The notes under the pieces were generated by a model. That model saw nothing but the letters and a program-made list of their open reading frames with translations, was not told the origin of the DNA and did no database searches. This document shows positions 1 to 4,858 of a stretch of DNA of 9,195 bases, piece after piece. Origin of the DNA: an uncultured Collinsella sp. Its GTDB lineage: Bacteria > Actinomycetota > Coriobacteriia > Coriobacteriales > Coriobacteriaceae. The DNA lies in the NCBI GenBank assembly GCA_900552145.1, contig URYW01000071.1:1-9195 (forward strand), given 5' to 3'. The position numbers and the translations under genes were made by a program. How positions within the stretch are numbered: position 1 is the stretch's first letter; each line of letters opens with the position of its first letter.

Positions 1-227
1 CTGGCTACCCGGACAAGCCTGGCAACCCCGAGATGCCTGGCAACCCCGAGAAGCCCGGCAAGGACGACGCCGCGACCACGGTGACCACCAACAAGAAGAA
101 CACCAAGGGCGGCCTGCCCACCACTGGCGATCGTTTTGATGGCCGCATGGCGGCTGCATTCGCCATCGCTGGCGTTGCCGTCATCTCCGCAGGCGGTTAC
201 TTCCTCTACCGTCGCAATAAGGAGTAA
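1..227 (+). CDS. C-terminal end of an LPXTG cell-wall-anchored surface protein (partial)
   Basis: The reading frame is open from the left edge (first full codon at 3) to the TAA at 225-227, so only about the last 74 residues are seen. They show the full sortase A sorting signal: LPTTG at bases 114-128, a hydrophobic stretch (AAAFAIAGVAVISAGGYFLY) and a short positive tail, RRNKE. Before the motif is a Pro/Gly-rich spacer with a six-residue repeat (KPGNPE, MPGNPE, then KPGKDD) and a Thr/Lys-rich segment, typical of wall-spanning stalks. By family knowledge, sortase cuts between Thr and Gly and links the protein to peptidoglycan. The ligand-binding or enzymatic part lies outside the window, so its role (adhesin, pilin or enzyme) cannot be stated. 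An ATG at 33 is internal to the repeat and has no convincing ribosome site, so it is not a likely start. Confidence 0.9.
   Translation, partial: GYPDKPGNPEMPGNPEKPGKDDAATTVTTNKKNTKGGLPTTGDRFDGRMAAAFAIAGVAVISAGGYFLYRRNKE
15..56 (+). repeat. 18-bp tandem repeat coding for (K/M)PGNPE
   Basis: The 16-base string GCCTGGCAACCCCGAG occurs at 17-32 and again at 35-50, an 18-base period, followed by a diverged third copy (AAGCCCGGCAAG). It encodes the Pro-Gly stalk of the surface protein. The near-perfect identity suggests recent expansion, and the array may extend upstream of the window. Confidence 0.8.
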
Positions 228-234
228 CGTCTTA

Positions 235-288
235 GCTGAGCGGGCGGGGCACATGAGTCACCTCGCCCGCTCAGCCTGCCCTTTTGAC
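235..288 (+). terminator. Rho-independent-like terminator of the LPXTG gene
   Basis: GCTGAGCGGGCGGGG (235-249) pairs with CCTCGCCCGCTCAGC (261-275) around an 11-base loop; one position is a mismatch. The stem begins 8 bases after the stop codon. The T-run after it is short (CTGCCCTTTTG), so termination may be incomplete. Confidence 0.65.
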
Positions 289-305
289 CGGCAGGAAACA
301 CCGCC

Positions 306-328
306 GAAATCTTTTCAAAAAAGATTTC
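306..328. repeat. Perfect AT-rich inverted repeat upstream of the ECF promoter
   Basis: GAAATCTTTT (306-315) and AAAAGATTTC (319-328) form a perfect 10-bp stem with a 3-base loop (CAA). There is no T-run after it on the + strand. It ends where the -35 region of the promoter at 347-355 should lie, so it could be an operator or UP-like element, or a backup transcription stop for the upstream gene. The sequence does not decide between these. Confidence 0.5.
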
Positions 329-342
329 CCCGCACACACTTC

Positions 343-360
343 GCTGTGCTATAGTGCAGC
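343..360 (+). promoter_or_regulatory. Extended -10 promoter inside an imperfect palindrome
   Basis: TGC-TATAGT at 347-355 is an extended -10 element (TGn plus a 5/6 match to TATAAT). No good -35 is seen, as is common for extended -10 promoters. Transcription would start near 361-363, giving an untranslated lead of about 52 bases before the leader peptide. The -10 lies inside an 18-base dyad, GCTGTGCTATAGTGCAGC, in which 14 of 18 positions are symmetric, so a repressor could cover it. The operator role is inference. Confidence 0.55.
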
Positions 361-397
361 GCAACAACAATAAGGTGCGACCGCGCCACGGCATCAC

Positions 398-405
398 GAA
401 AGGAG
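398..405 (+). promoter_or_regulatory. Ribosome binding site of the Trp leader peptide
   Basis: GAAAGGAG lies 8 bases before the ATG at 414. This is a strong Shine-Dalgarno match at normal spacing and supports real translation of the very short frame that follows. Confidence 0.75.
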
Positions 406-413
406 CCACCAAG

Positions 414-482
414 ATGAAGAACATGATGAAGTCTCTCAACAACTGGTGGTGGCGTGATGCGAATACGATCGGTCGACAGTGA
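414..482 (+). CDS. Tryptophan-rich leader peptide (attenuator peptide)
   Basis: This 22-residue frame runs from ATG 414 to TGA 480-482 and contains three consecutive Trp codons (TGG at 444-452) in the context LNNWWWRD. Trp is the rarest residue in most proteins, so a WWW run in a 22-residue peptide with a strong ribosome site is the classic mark of a trp-type leader; actinobacterial trp operon leaders of the same style are known. By that logic the peptide has no function of its own: ribosome stalling at the Trp codons when charged tRNA-Trp is low sets the RNA fold downstream. It is followed by alternative hairpins and a terminator (518-549), then by a transporter gene at 626. It is too short for normal gene finders and is probably unannotated. 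Confidence 0.82.
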   Translation: MKNMMKSLNNWWWRDANTIGRQ

Positions 483-539
483 GTCCCTCACGCCTGTTTT
501 TGCGCTCTAGGTGATTGAAAGGCCTCCGGTTTCGACCGG
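451..539 (+). promoter_or_regulatory. Predicted attenuator switch: 1:2 stem and antiterminator pairing
   Basis: Two exclusive pairings can be read here. GGCGTGA (451-457), which starts in the third Trp codon, is complementary to TCACGCC (488-494). CGGTCGA (470-476) is complementary to TCGACCG (532-538), extended by one U-G pair (469/539). The second pairing takes up the loop and the inner 3' arm of the terminator hairpin. A ribosome stalled on the Trp codons would cover about 440-465, leave 469-476 free and favour antitermination. A ribosome reaching the stop at 480-482 would cover 469-476 and let the terminator form. Pairings were found by eye, not by energy calculation. Confidence 0.6.
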
Positions 540-549
540 GGGCCTTTTT
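518..549 (+). terminator. Attenuator terminator hairpin ahead of the ECF S component
   Basis: AAAGGCCTCCGGT (518-530) pairs along its whole length with ACCGGGGGCCTTT (535-547), 13 bp with a single G-U pair, closed by a TTCG tetraloop. A T-run (545-549) follows. This is a textbook intrinsic terminator lying 35 bases after the leader stop codon and 77 bases before the next start, so read-through is needed to express the downstream transporter. Confidence 0.85.
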
Positions 550-625
550 CTATCTCGAGCCCGATCGCATTCGCATCACGCGCCTCCGTTTTCCCTTGTA
601 CTCCCCTTCCGAAAGGATTTTCAAC

Positions 626-1198
626 ATGTCTCAGAACACCACCGCCACCCAGCCCCGCACCGTCCAGACCACCGACCGCGGCAAACTCGACGTCCGCGCC
701 CTCGTCCTGCTCGCCATCCTGCTCGCTGCCGGCTTCATCCTCAACTTCACCGTCGGCAAGGCCATCTCGGGCATCTCGGGTGGCATGATCAGCCCCGAGT
801 TCATCATCTCGGCCTTCTGCCTCACCATCCTGGTCGTTCGCCCCAACATCGGCCAGGCGCTCGTCATTGGCCTTATCTCGGCTGCCGTGATCCAGATCAC
901 CACTACTTCGCCGTTCGTTGATTTTGCCGCCGAGGGCATCGCCGCCATGCTCATGGCCGGCATCGTCAACGCCGCCGGCAAGAACGGTCAGGTCAAGCCC
1001 GCCATCGCCATTGTCGCAACCTTCCTGACCACCTTTGTCTCCGGCGCCATCTTCATGGTCATCAAGATGGCCATGCTCGGCGTGGTAGGCGAGCTCGCCG
1101 CCGCCATGCTGCCCGTCGTCGCCATGACCGCCGTCTTTAACGCCATTCTGGTCGGCGCCCTCTACTTGCCCATCCAGAAGGCCCTGAAGCTCAACTAG
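626..1198 (+). CDS. ECF transporter S component, TrpP-like, predicted tryptophan-specific
   Basis: A 190-residue integral membrane protein with about six hydrophobic helices (roughly residues 24-42, 58-72, 75-92, 100-117, 126-148, 158-182). Helix 1 carries an AxxxA motif (A30-A34), which in ECF S components contacts EcfT. The length, the stretch SGAIFMVIKM, and the ending FNAILVGALYLPIQ resemble the Bacillus tryptophan transporter TrpP as I remember it; this is pattern recognition, not an alignment. S components bind the substrate, and the EcfA/EcfT genes just downstream would power uptake. The Trp leader upstream independently suggests tryptophan. Start choice: ATG 626 has GAAAGGA 9 bases before it; the frame is open back to 515, but that stretch lies in the terminator hairpin. 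Other possible substrates are a Trp precursor or an indole-containing compound. Confidence 0.78.
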   Translation: MSQNTTATQPRTVQTTDRGKLDVRALVLLAILLAAGFILNFTVGKAISGISGGMISPEFIISAFCLTILVVRPNIGQALVIGLISAAVIQITTTSPFVDFAAEGIAAMLMAGIVNAAGKNGQVKPAIAIVATFLTTFVSGAIFMVIKMAMLGVVGELAAAMLPVVAMTAVFNAILVGALYLPIQKALKLN

Positions 1199-1205
1199 CC
1201 CGTTC

Positions 1206-1306
1206 GACTTTACGAGCCACCCCATCTTGGCGTTCATTCGTCGCTCGCGTACCCAAGTACGCTTCGCTCCTCTTTCTCGAGCCAACCTGGGGCCCCTCGT
1301 AAAGCC
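1206..1306. repeat. About 100-bp hairpin-forming inverted repeat (possible MITE/REP-like element)
   Basis: CTTTACGAG (1208-1216) and CTCGTAAAG (1296-1304) are a perfect 9-bp inverted pair. Inside them CCCCATCTTGGC (1220-1231) matches the complement of GCCAACCTGGGG (1281-1292) at 10 of 12 positions, and in the centre GCGTAC/GTACGC (1247-1252/1257-1262) forms a further stem with a CCAA loop. The element fills the first half of the gap between the S gene and the ATPase gene. There is no T-run after it, so it is not a standard terminator. It resembles a dispersed palindromic element, but no second copy exists in the window. Confidence 0.6.
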
Positions 1307-1332
1307 GTCTCCGTGCTTCACCACCAAAGACT

Positions 1333-1390
1333 GTCCCAAACGACTAGCTTTTGGGGACGTTCTTAAACGACTGGTCATGTAAGAACGTCC
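1333..1390. repeat. Two overlapping hairpins with a shared loop motif upstream of ecfA
   Basis: Hairpin A pairs GTCCCAAA (1333-1340) with TTTGGGGAC (1350-1358, one bulged G). Hairpin B pairs GGACGTTCTTA (1355-1365) with TAAGAACGTCC (1380-1390), a perfect 11 bp. They share bases 1355-1358, so only one can form fully at a time. The motif AAACGACT occurs in the loop region of each (1338-1345 and 1365-1372, 27 bases apart). No U-run follows. It ends 20 bases before the ATPase start and could affect its expression, or could be a REP-like element; both are inference. Confidence 0.55.
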
Positions 1391-1410
1391 ATTGACTATG
1401 AAAGGTATCC

Positions 1411-3162
1411 ATGAAAACGATCATCAACGTCGACGATGTCTCGTTCTCCTATGGCACGCAAACCGAGCAGGCGCTCAGCCACATCTCGCTCAGCGTGAAC
1501 AAGGGAGATTTCATCGGCATCATCGGGCCCTCGGGCGCCGGCAAGTCCACGCTTGCCGCCTGCCTGTCGGGTGCCGTGCCCCACCACTACACCGGCACGT
1601 TCTTTGGGTCCGTCATGGTTGACGGCCACGACACCTGCGAGGTCTCGCTGACCGACGTGTCGCAAATCGTCGGCAGCGTGCTGCAGGATATCGACACGCA
1701 GATGGTCGCTTCGGTCGTCGAGGACGAGATGCTCTTTGGCCTCGAGAACTTTGGCGTTCCCCACGACCAGATCGAGCAGCGCGTGAGCGAAACGCTCGAG
1801 ACCGTCGGCATCAGCGACCTGCGCGACCGCGAGATCGCCACCCTCTCGGGCGGACAGAAGCAAAAGGTAGCCATCGCCGCCATCCTCGCCATGCGTCCGC
1901 GCGTCTTGGTTCTCGACGAGCCCACCGCGGCACTCGACCCCGCCAGCTCCACGTTGGTCTTCGAGACGCTGCGTGAGGCAAACCGCACACTTGGAATCAC
2001 CATCGTCGTCGTTGAGCAAAAGGTCGCCCTGCTCTCGGAGTACTGCAACCGCGTGCTCGTGCTCAACCATGGCGAAATTGCGCTGCAGGGCGAGCCACAC
2101 GAGGTCTTCGCGCATACCGACGAGCTCCGTGCCATCGGCGTCGACTGCCCTCGCGTCACGCGTATCTTCAATAGCCTCGAGGCTGATGGCCTGGTAAGCG
2201 GTACCCCCTGCTTGGATGTCGATGAGGCCGAGCGCCTGATTTCGGGCATAGTCGACCCCGCACACGTGGCCATCGAAGCCCAGACGCCCGCCGGTTCCCC
2301 GCATGCACCGTCGTTGCGCCCTCATGCCAAGGACGCCGAACCCGTACTCACCTTCGACCATGTTGAGTTTGCCTATCCCAATGGCGGAGCCGCCGTACAC
2401 GACCTTAGCCTGACGCTCTATCCTGGCGAGCTCGTGGGCATCGTCGGCCAAAACGGCGCCGGCAAGACCACGCTCACCAAACTGCTCACAGGCTTGCTTA
2501 AGCCCGCCTCGGGCAGCGTGCGCGTCACGGGACTGGATACCGCAGCCGTTCCCACGAGCCGCATCGCTCGCGAGGTCGCGACCCTTTTCCAAAACCCCGA
2601 CCGCCAGATCTGCAAGGACACCGTGCTCGACGAGGTCGCCTTTGGCCTGGAGCTTACCGGCATCGACCGTGCCGAGGCGCTGCGTCGCGCCCAGCTCGTC
2701 ATCGACCGCTTTGGCTTGCCGGCCGACGAGGCGCCCTTCTCGCTCTCGCGCGGTCAGCGACAAATGGTGGCGCTTGCCTCCGTCGTAGTGGTTGAGCCCA
2801 AGATCGTCGTGCTCGACGAGCCCACGAGCGGCCTTGATTACCGCGAGTGCATGACCGTCATGGAAACAGTGCGCACCATGGCCGAGCGCGGTTGCGCCGT
2901 TATCATGGTCTGCCACGATATGGAAGTCGTCTCGGATTTTGCCGAGCGCATTGTGGTAATGGCCGACGGTCGCATCCTCGACCGCGGCCGCACGCACGAG
3001 CTATTCTCGAACATCGATCTCATGCGGCGTGCCTACGTGGAGCCTCCCCAGGTTATTGAACTCTCGCGCCGTCTGGCATCTTCCGTCTCGCCCGCTTTTG
3101 CGCAGGTGAGCGAGGTCACCGATGTCGTTCGAATTACCAAGGAGATGGTCCACCGTGGTTAA
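1411..3162 (+). CDS. ecfA: ECF transporter ATPase, two EcfA domains fused in one chain
   Basis: A 583-residue protein with two complete ABC ATPase domains. Domain 1 has Walker A GPSGAGKST (39-47), signature LSGGQ (145-149) and Walker B ending in D169-E170. Domain 2 has Walker A GQNGAGKTT (346-354), signature LSRGQ (445-449) and Walker B ending in D469-E470. A linker of about 60-70 residues joins them. In ECF importers two ATPase domains (EcfA and EcfA') drive one EcfT plus one S component; here both are on one chain, about twice the usual 270-300 residues. All catalytic motifs are intact; the signature of domain 2 has Arg in place of the first Gly, a mild departure. GAAAGG (1400-1405) lies 5 bases before ATG 1411. 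The 3' end overlaps ecfT by 8 bases, which suggests translational coupling. ATP hydrolysis takes place on the cytoplasmic face. Confidence 0.95.
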   Translation: MKTIINVDDVSFSYGTQTEQALSHISLSVNKGDFIGIIGPSGAGKSTLAACLSGAVPHHYTGTFFGSVMVDGHDTCEVSLTDVSQIVGSVLQDIDTQMVASVVEDEMLFGLENFGVPHDQIEQRVSETLETVGISDLRDREIATLSGGQKQKVAIAAILAMRPRVLVLDEPTAALDPASSTLVFETLREANRTLGITIVVVEQKVALLSEYCNRVLVLNHGEIALQGEPHEVFAHTDELRAIGVDCPRVTRIFNSLEADGLVSGTPCLDVDEAERLISGIVDPAHVAIEAQTPAGSPHAPSLRPHAKDAEPVLTFDHVEFAYPNGGAAVHDLSLTLYPGELVGIVGQNGAGKTTLTKLLTGLLKPASGSVRVTGLDTAAVPTSRIAREVATLFQNPDRQICKDTVLDEVAFGLELTGIDRAEALRRAQLVIDRFGLPADEAPFSLSRGQRQMVALASVVVVEPKIVVLDEPTSGLDYRECMTVMETVRTMAERGCAVIMVCHDMEVVSDFAERIVVMADGRILDRGRTHELFSNIDLMRRAYVEPPQVIELSRRLASSVSPAFAQVSEVTDVVRITKEMVHRG

Positions 3163-3901
3163 CGTCATCGACTACATGCCGGGCGATACGCTGCTGCATC
3201 GCCTGAACCCCGTCGTCAAACTGGGCCTCGCCGCCACCATCATCGTCGGCATCTTTTTGTCCGACACCTACGTGGCGCTGCTGGGCTTTTTGGCACTCAC
3301 CCTTGCACTGGGTGCCTATGCCGGCGTCGTCGACCGTCTGTTCTCGCTGCTCAAGTTGCTGATTCCGCTCGCGCTTATCATGCTGGTGCTCCAGCTGGCC
3401 TTTATGCGCGATGGCAACGTGGTGTGGAGCTTTATCACCGACACGGGCCTCATCACGGGATCGAAGGCCTGTCTGCGCCTGCTGGGTGTGGCGTTACCAC
3501 TCATCCTCATGCTCATGGTGACCAAGCTCAACGACCTTGCCAACGCCTGCGTCGAGGTGCTGCACGTACCGTATCGCTATGCCTTCACCTTTACCACGGC
3601 GCTGCGCTTTGTGCCGGTGTTTGGTCAGGAGATGAACGCCATCATGGAGGCGCAGACCGCACGCGGCGTCGAGTACGACACCAAGAACCCCATCAAGAAG
3701 CTTAAGCTCATGCTGCCACTGTGCGTGCCGCTGCTCATCTCGAGTGTGGGCAAGACCGATGCCACAGCCTTGGCGGCAGAACAGCGCGGCTTCTATCTGC
3801 GTACGCGCGCCAGCTCGTACAAGCGCTACCCCATCAAGGGCCTGGACATCGCCGTGCTCATCGTCAGCATCGCCCTCATCGTCATCGGCTTCCTGTTCTA
3901 G
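3155..3901 (+). CDS. ecfT: ECF transporter transmembrane coupling protein EcfT
   Basis: A 248-residue membrane protein with several hydrophobic helices and the two cytoplasmic X-R-G motifs that mark EcfT: ARG at residues 169-171 (QTARGVEYD) and QRG at 210-212 (AAEQRGFYL). These lie on coupling helices that dock into the EcfA domains. The start is read as GTG 3155, with AAGGAG (3139-3144) 10 bases before it, overlapping the end of ecfA by 8 bases. A longer frame from ATG 3122 has no comparable ribosome site and would add a polar stretch before the conserved start VNVIDYMPGDT. With the S gene and ecfA it completes an importer; whether it also serves unlinked S components elsewhere in the genome (group II behaviour) cannot be told here. 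Confidence 0.93.
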   Translation: MVNVIDYMPGDTLLHRLNPVVKLGLAATIIVGIFLSDTYVALLGFLALTLALGAYAGVVDRLFSLLKLLIPLALIMLVLQLAFMRDGNVVWSFITDTGLITGSKACLRLLGVALPLILMLMVTKLNDLANACVEVLHVPYRYAFTFTTALRFVPVFGQEMNAIMEAQTARGVEYDTKNPIKKLKLMLPLCVPLLISSVGKTDATALAAEQRGFYLRTRASSYKRYPIKGLDIAVLIVSIALIVIGFLF

Positions 3902-3931
3902 TTCACCACCGACAGCAACCGCCCCAACGCA

Positions 3932-3968
3932 AAAGGCTTCGGCTCGCACCAAACGAGCCGAGGCCTTT
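3932..3968. terminator. Strong terminator after ecfT, possibly bidirectional
   Basis: AAAGGCTTCGGCTCG (3932-3946) pairs with CGAGCCGAGGCCTTT (3954-3968), 15 bp with one G-U pair and a 7-base loop. On the + strand a short T-run follows (CCTTTACTGTTT). On the - strand the stem ends in TTTT (from 3931-3934). It would separate the ECF operon from the convergent racemase gene. Confidence 0.85.
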
Positions 3969-4000
3969 ACTGTTTCACCAGATAAAACCTACCAAAATAA

Positions 4001-4021
4001 ACCTGTCCCTTTTTGGCAGGT
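4001..4021 (-). terminator. Probable terminator of the racemase gene
   Basis: Read on the - strand, ACCTGCC and GGACAGGT form a 7-bp stem with one bulged A, closed by AAAAAG, followed by TTATTTTGG. It begins 7 bases after the racemase stop codon. The stem is short, so confidence is moderate; the hairpin at 3932-3968 would back it up. Confidence 0.5.
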
Positions 4022-4027
4022 CGGAAG

Positions 4028-4774
4028 CTAGAGGCGGTAGGGGGCGCCGCTGCGGATGATGGATTCGCGCACCAGGACATCCATGGCGTCGAGGGTGATC
4101 TCGGGCATCTCTCGGTACTTCTGCAGCACCGAGAGCTCGGTGCAGGCCAGAATGACGCGGTCGCAGCCGCTACGGGCGAACTCCCACATCACGCGGTCAA
4201 ACTTGTCCATATCGGGCTCGCGTCCGGCCTTCACGTCATCATAAATCAGCGACATTACATCGGCCTGGCGCTTCTCGCTGGGATAGACGACCTCGACGCC
4301 CGCAGCCTCGCACTCGCGCCCATAGACGCCGGCACCCACGGTGCCGTCGGTGCCCATGATGCCGATCTTATGCACCGGCTCGGCCGGCATACTCAGGTTG
4401 GGGTCGAATTCGCACTCCCCCATCACCGCACCCGCAAGGGCATAACGAACCGACTCACGCGGCATGTGGATAATCGGCACCTTCGTAAACGACTGGATCT
4501 GGTCGTAGAAGTAGTGCGACGTGTTGCAGGGAATGGCAATGTGCGCACAGCCCAGCGACTCGAGTGCCTGGGCACACTCTTTCATGGTCGCCAGCAGCTT
4601 GGCATGCTCGCCGGTCTTAATGGCCAACGTGCGGTCGGGCATGGTCGACTTGGAGAGCACCACCATGTCGATATGTTCCTGATCGCAGGCAGCAGCCGTA
4701 TGACGCACCACCTGGTCGTAGTAATACGACGTGGCCTCGGCGCCCATGCCGCCGATAACTCCCAGCTTTTCCAT
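4028..4774 (-). CDS. Aspartate/glutamate racemase family protein, probable aspartate racemase
   Basis: A 248-residue PLP-independent amino-acid racemase of the Asp/Glu/hydantoin racemase family. The N-terminal substrate loop reads GGMGAEAT (residues 8-15; the usual form is GGMGPEAT, so Pro is replaced by Ala). The two catalytic cysteines are visible as PCNTSH (C83) and ACTELS (C211). The reaction would be L-Asp to D-Asp in the cytoplasm. Start ATG 4774 has AAGGAGG 5 bases before it and gives a standard N-terminus, MEKLGVIGGMG; the frame is open to 4858, but that extension has no support. The next gene upstream on the same strand, 84 bases away, is a D-aspartate ligase, which would use the product. 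This fits an aspartate rather than glutamate racemase. A broad-specificity racemase is the main alternative. Confidence 0.87.
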   Translation of the reverse strand: MEKLGVIGGMGAEATSYYYDQVVRHTAAACDQEHIDMVVLSKSTMPDRTLAIKTGEHAKLLATMKECAQALESLGCAHIAIPCNTSHYFYDQIQSFTKVPIIHMPRESVRYALAGAVMGECEFDPNLSMPAEPVHKIGIMGTDGTVGAGVYGRECEAAGVEVVYPSEKRQADVMSLIYDDVKAGREPDMDKFDRVMWEFARSGCDRVILACTELSVLQKYREMPEITLDAMDVLVRESIIRSGAPYRL

Positions 4775-4858
4775 CGCCGCCTCCTTGGTGACGCTTGCGC
4801 AATTGCGCGTATCATACCCGCGCCCGCCCGATGCAAACCGGACGGGCGCCGCGCTCAT
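4775..4858 (-). promoter_or_regulatory. Gap between ligase and racemase genes with a GC-rich hairpin and palindrome
   Basis: On the - strand mRNA, 4839-4849 can pair with 4820-4830 (seven G-C pairs, a mismatch, three more pairs; 8-base loop) just after the ligase stop codon. There is no U-run, so it may act as a processing or stabilising hairpin rather than a terminator. Next come TATGAT (a possible -10 with no clear -35) and the perfect 12-base palindrome GCGCAATTGCGC (4797-4808), then the strong ribosome site AAGGAGG. The racemase may therefore be both co-transcribed and separately driven; this is inference. Confidence 0.35.

Noticed and set aside
136..442. Small overlapping frames on both strands around 136-442
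   Set aside because: They cross the end of the LPXTG gene, its terminator and the promoter, lack ribosome sites and show no protein-like composition.
361..549. T-box riboswitch as the tryptophan sensor
   Set aside because: The conserved T-box sequence (AGGGTGGNACCGCG-like) is not present before the terminator, and the region contains a translated Trp-rich frame instead.
515..625. N-terminal extension of the S component to 515
   Set aside because: This stretch encodes the terminator hairpin and U-run; the ATG at 626 has its own good ribosome site, and the extension lacks one.
488..1378. 296-codon - strand frame opposite the S component
   Set aside because: It spans the attenuator, the S gene and the inverted repeat at 1206-1306, has no recognisable features and is best explained as a shadow frame.
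1396..2997. 533-codon frame on the - strand opposite ecfA
   Set aside because: It shadows the ATPase gene, which has all ABC motifs; the - strand product is low-complexity Asp/Gly/His-rich with no recognisable domain.
3122..3154. Longer EcfT starting at ATG 3122
   Set aside because: No ribosome site precedes it, and the added residues are polar and unlike an EcfT N-terminus; GTG 3155 has AAGGAG at proper spacing.
4001..4021. Second copy of the TGTCCC-containing repeat found at 1333-1358
   Set aside because: Only the short string CTGTCCC is shared; this is too little to claim a repeat, and the site is explained as a terminator.
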